64,000 nt of DNA from Aquimarina sp. ERC-38. GTDB lineage: Bacteria > Bacteroidota > Bacteroidia > Flavobacteriales > Flavobacteriaceae. Within the stretch, counting starts at the first letter, position 1; the number at the start of each line of letters is the position of its first letter. The notes under the pieces are model-generated. The model ran no database searches, was not told where the DNA came from, and saw nothing but the letters and a program-made list of their open reading frames with translations. Shown here piece after piece: positions 36,987 to 46,181 of this stretch. The DNA lies in assembly GCF_026222555.1 (NCBI RefSeq), contig NZ_CP098511.1, positions 2,027,501 through 2,091,500 of the forward strand. The letters are read 5' to 3'. The translations under genes and the position numbers were made by a program.

Positions 36987-38681
36987 TTAAGAAATAAACC
37001 CACCGGTTACTGCCGCTCCGGCTGATAATACGGCGGTAATTACTAACCACCATGCTGCAGAAGCCGCAGTTTTACGGGTATGTTCTGCTTTAATAACCGC
37101 TTTTCTTTTGATCATTTCCATCTCCTGTCGTGCTCGCATCTCAATAGCATGTAACTTATCAGAAACTTGAGTTTTGGCTTGTTCAATAGTATCACTTATT
37201 CTGTCGATATGACTGTCGTTAATCCCTTTATTACGAGTAATTAAAGAACGTACGGTATTTTTATCAAACTTCTTTAGACGGTCTTTTATAATTGTAAAAC
37301 TATCTGAAGGTTTATCAATAATTTTAACCATATCTTCTTTTAAAGAATCGTAATTTAATTCCTCCCTTTCAGTCCCATTAAAGAAGGAAGCTACTCGTGC
37401 TTCCAGACTTTTAGTAAGATTGTCGATTTGCTCCTTATTAAATTTTGAAGTCACAGAACTAACAGACTCTTCTACCTGTAAAGCATATTTGTCGATTTGT
37501 GCCCTATCTAAATTTGTATTTTTTTCCAATATATCAATAATGGAATCTCTATCAATATCTTTTACTTTTCCGGAAGCAATGGATAATAACATTTTTGGAT
37601 TTTCTATAATCTTTCGGATATCTTCTTTTAACTGATTAGAAGAAAATGACTCTGGTTTTGCTGATTGAAGTGTTGATTTGAATTTCGCAATACGTTCATC
37701 AATTTCCTGTCGGTCCATATCGGTAAATTGTTCCAACATTTTTTTGGCATTTTCTGTTTTACTTGCGTCACTATCGTACGTATCTTTTAGTTGTGCCATA
37801 AGATCTTTCAACTTCTGTGTTTTATCAGTACTCTGCGAATCTTTATTTTCAGAACCTTTTAGCACCGCAGTATTTAATACTTGTTGGATGGCCATCCACT
37901 TCCCGGAGTTATTAGTACTACCGGAAGTATCTGCTATTTCACTAATATCATTTTTAAGCTGATCGTAGTTCGGTAATTTATTATCTACCTTATTTAAAAA
38001 GTTATCTAAAGTGCTGGAGATCTGATCCAGGTTTGAAGATGCATCAAATTCTGATTTTACCTTGTCAATAGTATTGGTCACCAGGTTTTCTATTTTCTTT
38101 TCCTTGCTTGAAGTCAACATATTCTGAACTGCTTTAGAAGAAGCTTTTAATCCTGAAGTTGCCGTATTAATTAAACCTCCGATGGCAGTATTTGCAATTT
38201 TAACTTCCAGGTAAAATAGAATAATAAAAAACAAAGCCCAGATCACTAATCCTAGGGTTAAACTCGTTTCTCCGGTTTCAAACATGCTTAGGTTAACCGC
38301 AAGGGCAGTAGCTGCAAAAAGAGAAAGACAAGTGGTAATAACGCTCCAAATTCCAAATCCGGAAGTAATTTTAACCCCCATAGACGTATCAGAGCTGTAA
38401 TCCTGATCAAAAGTGTCATTATTATTGTCGTCAGAAGAATCACCGGTATGATTAGAAGCCTTTACAAACTTTTCCTTTAAATTACCAATAGCTGTAATTC
38501 CCATAGCTACAGAAAGTGCCGTCAATATAAGTTGAAAAGCAAGAGCTAAGATTACGCCAGATATAATGGTAATAAAAAACTTAGGTGATAAAAAAAGATC
38601 ATCCGTGACTACTGTGTCTTGGATGAACATAGGGTGAATCTGAGAAACCAGAAACAGTTTGGTTTGATATATAAGTTCCAT
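36987..38681 (-). CDS. Uncharacterised membrane-anchored coiled-coil repeat protein (564 aa)
   Basis: I do not know a named family. Three N-proximal membrane helices (about 35-65, 105-130, 140-165) flank an acidic loop (TGDSSDDNNNDTFDQDY). A long soluble helical region (about 185-530) follows, and a last membrane helix lies near the C-terminus (about 545-562). The soluble part holds at least two copies of a roughly 70-residue unit: LKEDIRKIIENPK ... DIDRDSIIDILEKNTNLDRAQIDKY, and LKEDMVKIIDKPSD ... KFDKNTVRSLITRNKGINDSHIDRI. A third partial copy is FTDMDRQEIDERIAKFKSTLQ. Similar units occur, to my recollection, in cyanobacterial membrane proteins of unknown role. Single-gene unit. Confidence 0.6.
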   Translation of the reverse strand: MELIYQTKLFLVSQIHPMFIQDTVVTDDLFLSPKFFITIISGVILALAFQLILTALSVAMGITAIGNLKEKFVKASNHTGDSSDDNNNDTFDQDYSSDTSMGVKITSGFGIWSVITTCLSLFAATALAVNLSMFETGETSLTLGLVIWALFFIILFYLEVKIANTAIGGLINTATSGLKASSKAVQNMLTSSKEKKIENLVTNTIDKVKSEFDASSNLDQISSTLDNFLNKVDNKLPNYDQLKNDISEIADTSGSTNNSGKWMAIQQVLNTAVLKGSENKDSQSTDKTQKLKDLMAQLKDTYDSDASKTENAKKMLEQFTDMDRQEIDERIAKFKSTLQSAKPESFSSNQLKEDIRKIIENPKMLLSIASGKVKDIDRDSIIDILEKNTNLDRAQIDKYALQVEESVSSVTSKFNKEQIDNLTKSLEARVASFFNGTEREELNYDSLKEDMVKIIDKPSDSFTIIKDRLKKFDKNTVRSLITRNKGINDSHIDRISDTIEQAKTQVSDKLHAIEMRARQEMEMIKRKAVIKAEHTRKTAASAAWWLVITAVLSAGAAVTGGFIS

Positions 38682-38887
38682 AAATATTAAGTTATGATTA
38701 GTACTTGTTTATAGTATGCATGTGTATTTCAGTTTTATAAAATACTAGCGATAACAAATTAAGTTCATAAGCTTATTGATTTTTAACTCTTTTAGCTAAA
38801 TAGTTAATTGTAAAATAATTTTTTAATATTTTAACAAATTTATTAGAAATTATATATTTTTGAGTTAATGTATTATTGCATTGATCT

Positions 38888-39940
38888 TTATTTCCGCAAT
38901 AATTTACGAGCAGGTTCTTCTATAAAATGGTACAAGAACGCACTACTTAATAAACTAATCAAAAAAAGAAGTAAAACCACAATTCCTGTAGAAAGAAACA
39001 ATTCTTTATGACCTATATAAGTTTGGTAATACTTAAAAAAAGTGTGGTGTATCAGATAAAAGGAAAAACTTAAAGAACCCAGGTATTGCCATAAAGGATG
39101 TGCTAACCTTTTAGTAATTGCTCCTTGAGAATCCCCGAATACCAGTAAAATTATAAACATAGGACACCAATAGTATACAGAAAGCTTAAAATTTTCATGG
39201 ACAAAGGGCTGAACGCATAAAAAGACGAAACCAATACCCAGTGCCAAGTATTCTCTCTTTGAACTATTAGTAATGAATTTAAAAATCTGAAACTTTTTAC
39301 TTACTAAAAATGCAATAATACCTATACTAAAATCTGCAATACGAGTAAAAGGTGAAATATAAAGCCAGTAATACGCATTGGGAAAATAAAAGAAGATAAG
39401 CCCTAATAGAAGAATAATTGCAACAATACTTAGAGCTAGAGGTATTAATTTTTTAACCCGAAGTAGCATGTAAAATACTCCCGGAAAGCATAGATAAAAA
39501 AATAATTCGGTTGAAATACTCCAGGAAACCCCGTTAAAAGAAAAATAATAATCACTTACAGGGATATAACTTTGAAGTAGAAAAAGATTAGTGGCTAATT
39601 TCTTAAAATAAAAAATACGGTCTCCATCTAAAAATTCTGAAAAAGTCAGAGGGAGGGCAATAAGCAGACTTAAGTAATAAACTGGTAACAATCGGGCAAT
39701 TCTTCGGTTTAAAAAAATGGTAAAGGAAAAGTTTTGTTGTTGAAACGAATCGTAGTATCGATAAGCCAAAATATAGCCGCTTAACATAAAGAAGAAGGTA
39801 ACCCCTATAAAACCTTCTCTAAAAATATAGCGGTATAAGCATTTCCATACGGTACTGTATTCCGGGATTACATAATTTAGATGACTGGCAAAAACAAAGA
39901 CAGCAAAAATAAATCGGAAGGCTTGTAAATTGGTTAACAT
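38888..39940 (-). CDS. Acyltransferase-3 family membrane protein (OafA/YrhL-like)
   Basis: This 350-residue protein has about ten membrane helices. The N-terminus LTNLQAFRFIFAVFVFASHL carries the conserved R(F)xxAxxVxxxH pattern with the catalytic-type His, followed by GVTFFFMLSGYILAYRY, FLNRRIARLLPVYYLSL and GVSWSISTELFFYLCFP. Such proteins O-acylate surface polysaccharides or lipids; the acceptor here is unknown. It is isolated, so no pathway can be assigned. Confidence 0.87.
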   Translation of the reverse strand: MLTNLQAFRFIFAVFVFASHLNYVIPEYSTVWKCLYRYIFREGFIGVTFFFMLSGYILAYRYYDSFQQQNFSFTIFLNRRIARLLPVYYLSLLIALPLTFSEFLDGDRIFYFKKLATNLFLLQSYIPVSDYYFSFNGVSWSISTELFFYLCFPGVFYMLLRVKKLIPLALSIVAIILLLGLIFFYFPNAYYWLYISPFTRIADFSIGIIAFLVSKKFQIFKFITNSSKREYLALGIGFVFLCVQPFVHENFKLSVYYWCPMFIILLVFGDSQGAITKRLAHPLWQYLGSLSFSFYLIHHTFFKYYQTYIGHKELFLSTGIVVLLLFLISLLSSAFLYHFIEEPARKLLRK

Positions 39941-40311
39941 GATAAGCGAAGATAATACAGGAATTAATAATTCCGAATTCGGAATTTAAAATTTAAAAAC
40001 ACTAGTGTCTGGTTAAAATAAATAAAAGTTTATAAAGCTTAGTAAAATAAGGTGATTCAAAGCTTTAAATGTTTGGAGGTTGCTTTTTTACTTTCTCAAA
40101 ATTAATTTTTTTAACATGAATGATCTTATAATATTAATTCTAACACCATCATAATTAGTCTTGATTCTTGATTATAGAAGCAATAGCCATTTTGAATCTT
40201 TACCGGATGCTAATGGTTTAAGAACACTTTGTTACATATCTGCTTTATACTTTTTCTAAAAGAGCATGATAATTGTATTAATTTTGAGTAATTTAACTTT
40301 TAAAAAGGAAT
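39941..40311. other. Intergenic region with a perfect palindrome
   Basis: No gene is visible in these 371 bases. AATTCCGAATTCGGAATT at 39969-39986 is a perfect 18-bp palindrome near the start of the acyltransferase gene. TAATTTTG at 40279-40286 fits the -7 consensus for the downstream peptidase gene, 26 bp before its ATG. Confidence 0.5.
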
Positions 40312-41178
40312 ATGAACATGCAGGGGGTTTTTATAAGTTTTCAGAATGCCAATGAACCTGTATCTATAGTTTCACAATTATTCGGAATTATTGCCGTATT
40401 AAGTGTATCCAGTATTTGTATTTTCTTTTTTTTAAAATATTTGGAATATTTATATGTACGCTACTATAAAAAACCTGTATTTGTACATTTTTATCCAATA
40501 CAAAAGAAAATTCCTAAAGCTTATAAGAACTATTTATCTGAAAATAAATTTTACGTTCGCTTATCCAAAAAGGAGAAAAGATATTTTGAACACCGCTTAA
40601 CCAAATTTTTAAAAGCAACTCGATTTGTAGGTAGGGAAGGCTTGCTTATCAATGATAAAAAACGGGTGCAGGTAGCAGCAATTGTGATTCAACTTACCTT
40701 TGGGATGCGCAATTATATGCTGGATTATGTAGAGACCATTATTTTATATCCAACTTCATTTTATTCTATTTTAAATAAAACTAAAAATAACGGAGAATTT
40801 AATCCCAGGTCAAGAGCCCTGGCCCTTTCATGGGAACACTTTAATAACGGAAAGTGGCATCCGGAAGAAGGAGTAAATCTGGGAATTCATGAAATCACCC
40901 ATGCTTTACATTATGACGCTATGAAAAGTAGTAATATCAGCTCCGAACTATTTTATGACACCTTCCTGGAACTGGAGCAGTATTTATCTTCAAAAAAGGT
41001 GCGAACAGATATTGTGGACACAAAAATTCTACGGGAGTATGCCTATACAGACAAATTCGAGTTTCTAGCAGTACTTATAGAAGTTTTTATGGAAACGCCC
41101 GAAAAACTAAAAAAGAAATTACCGGTAGTCTATGCATATGTAGTTCAAATGCTTAATTTTCGATATTTTGAAACATGA
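40312..41178 (+). CDS. MtfA-like zinc-dependent peptidase
   Basis: This 288-residue protein has one N-terminal membrane helix (about 20-45) and an MtfA-like gluzincin domain. The zinc motif HEITH is at residues 193-197 in GIHEITHALHYDAM, and the downstream Glu ligand is likely in FEFLAVLIEVFMETP. Motifs FVGREGLLINDKKRVQVAAIVIQLTFG and ALSWEHFNNG also match the family. E. coli MtfA is a cytoplasmic peptidase that binds the repressor Mlc; a role here is not known. The membrane anchor differs from E. coli MtfA. Confidence 0.85.
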   Translation: MNMQGVFISFQNANEPVSIVSQLFGIIAVLSVSSICIFFFLKYLEYLYVRYYKKPVFVHFYPIQKKIPKAYKNYLSENKFYVRLSKKEKRYFEHRLTKFLKATRFVGREGLLINDKKRVQVAAIVIQLTFGMRNYMLDYVETIILYPTSFYSILNKTKNNGEFNPRSRALALSWEHFNNGKWHPEEGVNLGIHEITHALHYDAMKSSNISSELFYDTFLELEQYLSSKKVRTDIVDTKILREYAYTDKFEFLAVLIEVFMETPEKLKKKLPVVYAYVVQMLNFRYFET

Positions 41179-41535
41179 CTAACCTCTAGTGTGTTTAGAG
41201 GAAAAAAGCGTCAGTTTGAGTGTTTTTTCATAATAAAATGAAGAAAAAATAGCCTGTCTTTGACTTAATCGAGGATATCGAATCCTTCGATTTGACTCAG
41301 GATTACAAAGCTTTTTTAACTAAAAATCTTTATCATCTTGAGCCTGGTCGAAAGACTAGATAGACTACTTCTTTCGGTTGAAGCAATCGAACCAATGGAT
41401 TTTATAATTATTATTATTCAAATGTGCCACAGGTGTAATTAGTAAATCGAAAGAAAATTCTTAAAATTTTATACGGTAAAACAGGAGTTTAGGGAAAAAT
41501 TTTTATATTTGAAAACCTAAATAAAATAAACAACT
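41179..41535. other. Intergenic region with REP-like inverted pair and promoter
   Basis: No gene is visible. AATCCTTCGATTTGACTCAGG (41281-41301) and CTTGAGCCTGGTCGAAAGACT (41337-41357) are imperfect reverse complements of each other, resembling the common TTGAGCCTGTCGAAG-type repeat of Flavobacteria in inverted pairing. TATATTTG at 41514-41521 is a good -7 box, 15 bp before the start codon of the next gene. Confidence 0.5.
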
Positions 41536-42246
41536 ATGGATACCACAAAGCAAATAGTTCCTGTAAACGAACTTTCTACCGAAGGAAGAGTCGCTTTTTA
41601 TAAGAAAACATACACCCACCTGGCAATGGCTGTACTATTATTTATCATTGTAGAGTGGGCCTTTTTTCAATCCGAAACCATTGTTAACTTTGCCTTTTCT
41701 ATGACTCAGGGCTGGAGATGGCTATTGATGTTAGGAGGCTTTATGTTGGCCACTTCCTATGCAGAACGTTTGGCACACAGTACGCATAATATAAATCAAC
41801 AGTACCTTGGATTATTAGTCTATGTAATTGCCGAAGCTTTTATTTTTATTCCTTTAATTGGAATTGCCATGATGGTATCTTCTGAAAGTGGGGCAAATAT
41901 ATTAAATCAGGCGGCCTTACTTACGCTTTCTTTATTTACCGGATTATCTGCGATCGTGCTGATTACTAAAAAGGAATTTTCTTTTTTAAAATCTGCACTT
42001 ACCATTGGTTTCTTTATTGCCATCGGATTGATTGTTGCCGGAATGCTTTTTGGTTTTAATCTGGGCTTATGGTTTAGTGCCGGGATGGTTATCTTAGCTT
42101 CCGGAACAATTTTATACCAAACTTCTAATATTGTACACAAATACAGCGAAGATCAATACGTAGGTGCTTCCTTAGGTCTGTTTGCTTCGCTAATGTTATT
42201 ATTCTGGTATATTTTAAGTATTCTATCCAGATTTAGCGGAGATTAG
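41536..42246 (+). CDS. Bax inhibitor-1/YccA-family membrane protein
   Basis: This 236-residue protein has seven predicted membrane helices and BI-1 features: FYKKTYTHLAMAVLLFIIVE at the N-terminus, GLLVYVIAEAFIFIPLIGIA, LFTGLSAIVLITKKEFSFL, and the C-terminal YEDQ-like KYSEDQYVGASLGLFASLMLLFWYILSILSRF. The family includes calcium-leak channels and the FtsH-interacting YccA; the function here is unproven. It is monocistronic with a recognisable promoter. Confidence 0.9.
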   Translation: MDTTKQIVPVNELSTEGRVAFYKKTYTHLAMAVLLFIIVEWAFFQSETIVNFAFSMTQGWRWLLMLGGFMLATSYAERLAHSTHNINQQYLGLLVYVIAEAFIFIPLIGIAMMVSSESGANILNQAALLTLSLFTGLSAIVLITKKEFSFLKSALTIGFFIAIGLIVAGMLFGFNLGLWFSAGMVILASGTILYQTSNIVHKYSEDQYVGASLGLFASLMLLFWYILSILSRFSGD

Positions 42247-42556
42247 GTCTTACCAAACCTTTGAATTTTAGTATAATTGTAATTTTATGAGTAACATCCC
42301 TTTAATTTATACACTATTGTATGTACACTTATCATTAAAAGCTATTTTATGTTGATTTAGCTATATAATAGTAGATAATGTGTCTCAAGACATGTTTTGA
42401 AGGTATAGTTAGACGTATAATGAATTAATAATGGTTGGAAACAATTGAAGAATTTTAGTAAAATTCATACTTTTATTAAACAATTTTAAGATAGATCACA
42501 AGAGCAATTAATTATTAGTTAACTCAATAACCAATAACTAGTAAATAATGGGCTTC

Positions 42557-42579
42557 GAGGCTTCGAGAACCTCAGCCTC
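42557..42579. repeat. GC-rich REP-like hairpin
   Basis: GAGGCT-TC-GAG-AAC-CTC-AGCCTC folds into a 9-bp stem with a 2-nt bulge. It is preceded by a direct duplication of GGCTTCGA in an otherwise AT-rich interval. Confidence 0.5.
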
Positions 42580-42613
42580 AGCCATAGGTTTTTTTCAAAA
42601 ATTTAAATATTAC

Positions 42614-42795
42614 TAATAATCCAATAGCTTAATAACTAATAACAAAATAACTTCTACCTAGTGCCTTTTGCCTAATCAACTAAATAACCTGTAACAAAAC
42701 AACTTCTGCCTAGTGCCTTCTGCCTAATCAACTAAATAACTTAGTAACGGATAACCAGTCCCTAGTGCCTTTTGGCTATTCAACTAAATAACTAA
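42614..42795. repeat. 52-bp tandem repeat array related to the one at 5404-5605
   Basis: CCTAGTGCC recurs at 42657, 42709 and 42761, exactly 52 bp apart. Each is followed by TTTTGCCTAATCAACTAAATAAC-like sequence. The core is shared with the first array, where spacing is 57 bp. The array ends at the stop codon of the minus-strand YpdA-like gene. The rest of the 42247-42800 interval is AT-rich with no gene. Confidence 0.8.
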
Positions 42796-42800
42796 TCTCA

Positions 42801-43790
42801 CTAAACCTTCACCTCAACCTCCTTCTTAGAAGTTATCGTATCCAGAATCATCTGCGCATGTACCCTTGAATTCTCTATAAACCAAACATGCGTATCCATT
42901 CCTCCGCAAATTACTCCCGCTAAAAATAAATTTTCAACGTTGGATTCCATGGTTTCCGGGTTATAGGCGGGATGTTTTTTACCGTCGGTAGAAAGGTGAA
43001 TGCCCATGTTTTGCAGGAATGTAAAATTAGGTCGGTATCCGGTTAGTGCCAGTACGTAATCATTAGCAATAGTAAAGCTTTTTTGAGTAGAAGTATCCAG
43101 CAGAATCAGTTCGTTTTTTGTGACCTCTTTAACTTCCGTATGAAAATAAGCTGTAATGCTTCCTTCCTTAATTCGGTTTTCAATATCCGGTTTTACCCAA
43201 TATTTTACCCGTTCACCAATTTGAGGGCCACGTACAATCATGGTAACTTCCGCACCTTTTCGATAGCATTCTAAAGCCGCATCTACCGCAGAATTACTGG
43301 CACCTACCACCGCTAATTTCTGTTTCGCATAAAAATGAGGGTCATCATAATAATGCGAAACTTTAGGTAATTCTTCTCCGGGAACTTGTAAACGATTCGG
43401 AATATCATAAAAACCGGTAGCAATAATTACAAAGCTTGCCGTATACTGATCTTTATTAGTATGTATTAAAAACTCCCTGGTTTGTTTTGTAACTTCAATC
43501 ACCTCTTCGAATAGATGAATATTTAAATTATTAGAAGTCACAATTCTTCGGTAGTATTCTAAAGCTTCATCTCTTTTAGGTTTCGCTTCCTTACTGATAA
43601 AAGGGATGGCATCCAGCTCCAGTTTTTCTGAAGAGGAGAAAAACTGCATGTTCTTAGGATAATTAAAGAGCGAATTGGTAATAGGTCCTTTTTCTATAAT
43701 TACATAGGATAATCCTTTCTTTTTGGCTTCCAGCCCACAAGCAATACCAATGGGGCCACCACCTACAATAACAATGTCAAAGGTTTTCAT
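42801..43790 (-). CDS. YpdA-family FAD/NADPH-dependent thiol-disulfide reductase
   Basis: This 329-residue flavoprotein has an N-terminal FAD Rossmann motif (IVIVGGGPIGIACGLEAKKKG, GGGPIG at 10-15), an internal NADPH-binding motif (KLAVVGASNSAVDAALECYRKGAEV) and a C-terminal FAD contact (ENLFLAGVICGGMDTHVWFIENSR). The family includes YpdA, the bacillithiol disulfide reductase of Firmicutes; there is no CxxC pair, unlike thioredoxin reductase. The bacillithiol substrate in this organism is inferred. It overlaps rpe by 4 bp, suggesting cotranscription. Confidence 0.85.
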   Translation of the reverse strand: MKTFDIVIVGGGPIGIACGLEAKKKGLSYVIIEKGPITNSLFNYPKNMQFFSSSEKLELDAIPFISKEAKPKRDEALEYYRRIVTSNNLNIHLFEEVIEVTKQTREFLIHTNKDQYTASFVIIATGFYDIPNRLQVPGEELPKVSHYYDDPHFYAKQKLAVVGASNSAVDAALECYRKGAEVTMIVRGPQIGERVKYWVKPDIENRIKEGSITAYFHTEVKEVTKNELILLDTSTQKSFTIANDYVLALTGYRPNFTFLQNMGIHLSTDGKKHPAYNPETMESNVENLFLAGVICGGMDTHVWFIENSRVHAQMILDTITSKKEVEVKV

Positions 43791-44443
43791 ACTGCCGTAA
43801 ATTTTTTAAGTTCTTGAATGGTAGCAATAGGATCTGCACTTTTAAATACAAAACTACCAGCTACTAAGACATCAGCTCCTGCTTTTTTTAACTGCAAAGC
43901 ATTCTCATCAGTAACACCTCCGTCAATTTCAATTTGTGTTGTTGCATTTTTTTTAAGGATCAGTTCTTTAAGAGCTTCCACTTTTGTGAACGTATTTTCT
44001 ATAAAAGATTGTCCGCCAAATCCGGGATTAACGCTCATTATGCAAACCAGGTCAATATCCTTAATAATATCAGTTAATAACGATACGGGGGTATGCGGAT
44101 TTAAAGCAACCCCTGCCTGCATTCCTTCTTTTTTTATAGCCTGTAAGCTTCGGTGTAAATGGGGACAAGCCTCATAATGTACAGTTAATATGTCACTACC
44201 CAATGCAGCAAAAGTACCGATATAACGGTCCGGATCCGTAATCATTAGATGAACGTCTATAGTTTTCTTAGCATATCGGGTGATAGCTTCTAAAACCGGC
44301 ATTCCAAAGGAGATATTAGGAACAAAAACACCGTCCATAATATCAACATGAAACCAATCGGCTTCACTCCGGTTTACCATTTCAATATCACGTTGTAAAT
44401 TAGCAAAATCAGCCGCTAATACAGAAGGAGCAATTTTTGTCAT
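43787..44443 (-). CDS. rpe: Ribulose-phosphate 3-epimerase
   Basis: This 218-residue TIM-barrel enzyme interconverts ribulose 5-phosphate and xylulose 5-phosphate in the pentose phosphate pathway. It has IAPSVLAADFANL, HVDIMDGVFVPNISFG (metal His and Asp), DVHLMI, VHYEA, MSVNPGFGGQ and EIDGGV motifs, all catalytic positions intact. Start at ATG 44443. Normal length; upstream member of a two-gene unit with the YpdA-like gene. Confidence 0.95.
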   Translation of the reverse strand: MTKIAPSVLAADFANLQRDIEMVNRSEADWFHVDIMDGVFVPNISFGMPVLEAITRYAKKTIDVHLMITDPDRYIGTFAALGSDILTVHYEACPHLHRSLQAIKKEGMQAGVALNPHTPVSLLTDIIKDIDLVCIMSVNPGFGGQSFIENTFTKVEALKELILKKNATTQIEIDGGVTDENALQLKKAGADVLVAGSFVFKSADPIATIQELKKFTAV

Positions 44444-44503
44444 TATTTTTTATTTCAAAAATACTGTTTATCGGTTACATGATATAATTTCTAAAATGCA
44501 ATT

Positions 44504-44920
44504 TTATTTTAAAAAATTATGGATTAAGTATTCATATTTTACGAATTCTTTAGGGGCGTTTGATTTTTCCAATTCTATAAATTGGCACAGTTCCTCATAG
44601 CTGTTATGATTCTTTTTTGCTGTTGCAAATAAACAATCGTACTCCGAAAAATGAAGTGTCCTGGTAGGTTTGTCTATAAATTTAATCAAATTGTGATGCC
44701 TGTGATCCTTTTCTATTCTGGCGTATAGTTGATTTACTTTATTACGTTCTCCTTCAATAATCTGAAAAAAGTTACCTTCTGAAAAGAGTAGAATACCATC
44801 AATACAATTAGCCATATTACGTTCTCTGGAATAGGTAAATAAGTTTTCTAAATTCAAACTGGAGAGATAAGAATGCGCAGTACTAACGTAGCTTATTGTT
44901 TTTTTGGTAGGTTCTGGCAT
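44504..44920 (-). CDS. Stand-alone BLUF-domain blue-light sensor
   Basis: This 138-residue protein is essentially one BLUF domain plus a short helical C-terminal extension. The flavin-contacting residues are present at the canonical spacing: Tyr11 (ISYVSTA), Asn35 (ERNMANCIDG) and Gln53 (EGNFFQIIEGE), matching AppA Y21/N45/Q63 offsets exactly. BLUF domains bind FAD and signal in response to blue light. No effector domain is attached, so it should act through a partner. I use ATG 44920; the longer frame begins with TTG at 44947. Confidence 0.87.
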   Translation of the reverse strand: MPEPTKKTISYVSTAHSYLSSLNLENLFTYSRERNMANCIDGILLFSEGNFFQIIEGERNKVNQLYARIEKDHRHHNLIKFIDKPTRTLHFSEYDCLFATAKKNHNSYEELCQFIELEKSNAPKEFVKYEYLIHNFLK

Positions 44921-45017
44921 AGTACTTAGATAAATATTCCCTATCAAGATATTGAACTCTATCTACCCATTTGTGTTTTAACAAAGAAAAGTATGCTTTC
45001 ATCAAGATTTTAAAATG

Positions 45018-45045
45018 AAAAAACCTCCGGTAATCAGCCGGAGGT
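45018..45045 (-). terminator. Terminator of rpoD
   Basis: ACCTCCGG-TAATCAG-CCGGAGGT is an 8-bp GC-rich stem. On the minus strand it is followed by TTTTTTC, about 80 bp past the rpoD stop. Confidence 0.85.
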
Positions 45046-45124
45046 CATTCATCAATCAAAAAACGAACAGTTATATTGAAGTAACTGCTTGTGCTTGCAA
45101 GGTAATAAATATTTAGATAATTTA

Positions 45125-45988
45125 TTAGCCTAAATAAGTTTTTAAAATTTTACTACGTGAAGTATGCTTTAAACGTCTGATTGCCTTCTCTTTAATTTGC
45201 CGAACTCTTTCACGGGTCAGATCAAAGGTTTCTCCGATTTCTTCGAGGGTCATCGGATGTTGATCTCCTAATCCAAAATATAACCGAATTACATCTGCTT
45301 CTCTGGGGGTAAGGGTTTCCAGAGCTCTTTCAATTTCTGTCCGTAAAGATTCATGTAATAAAGAACGATCAGGATTAGGTGATTCACCAGAATTTAAAAC
45401 ATCGTATAGATTAGAATCTTCACCTTCTACAAGAGGAGCATCCATACTTACATGGCGTCCTGAATTTTTCATGGATTCCTTAACATCGTTAATGGTCATA
45501 TCCAACTCTTTTGCAATCTCTTCTGCACTTGGCGGACGTTCATGAGATTGTTCTAAAAAAGCATAGGTTTTATTAATTTTATTAATAGACCCAATTTTAT
45601 TTAAAGGTAGACGAACAATTCTGGATTGTTCTGCCAATGCCTGTAAGATAGATTGTCTGATCCACCATACGGCGTAGGATATAAATTTAAAACCTCGGGT
45701 TTCATCAAATCGCTTTGCAGCTTTAATCAGACCTAGGTTCCCTTCATTGATTAAATCCGGAAGTGTTAATCCCTGATTTTGATATTGTTTGGCTACCGAT
45801 ACTACAAAACGTAAATTCGCTTTTGTTAGTTTTTCTAAAGCACGTTCATCACCAGCTTTAATACGCTGTGCTAATTCTACTTCTTCATCAGCCGTAATCA
45901 GGTCTACCTTCCCAATCTCTTGTAGATATTTATCCAGGGATGCAGTTTCCCGGTTGGTAACCTGCTTTGTAATCTTTAGCTGTCTCAT
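45125..45988 (-). CDS. rpoD: Primary sigma factor RpoD (SigA)
   Basis: This 287-residue sigma-70 protein is the short Bacteroidota form, lacking region 1.1 and the non-conserved spacer. Region 1.2 is [25 protein letters not shown]; region 2 has [58 protein letters not shown]; region 3 follows; region 4 has [15 protein letters not shown] and the helix-turn-helix [27 protein letters not shown]. It directs recognition of TAnnTTTG/TTG promoters. It is divergent from the protease array. Confidence 0.95.
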   Translation of the reverse strand: MRQLKITKQVTNRETASLDKYLQEIGKVDLITADEEVELAQRIKAGDERALEKLTKANLRFVVSVAKQYQNQGLTLPDLINEGNLGLIKAAKRFDETRGFKFISYAVWWIRQSILQALAEQSRIVRLPLNKIGSINKINKTYAFLEQSHERPPSAEEIAKELDMTINDVKESMKNSGRHVSMDAPLVEGEDSNLYDVLNSGESPNPDRSLLHESLRTEIERALETLTPREADVIRLYFGLGDQHPMTLEEIGETFDLTRERVRQIKEKAIRRLKHTSRSKILKTYLG

Positions 45989-46181
45989 CTAAATTTTTTA
46001 GGGGTTTGCAATTATGACTTCTGGAGCCCTTCTATACTAGTTATACGTAAGACGTTGCAAAAATGTTACAAAAAATTAATTTTAATTTAAAATTTTGTCA
46101 AATCTCGCTGGTTTTTACATAAATAATGAAAGAAAAGCTATCTTGTTTTTTACAAAACACTTACTTTTATAATAATACAAA

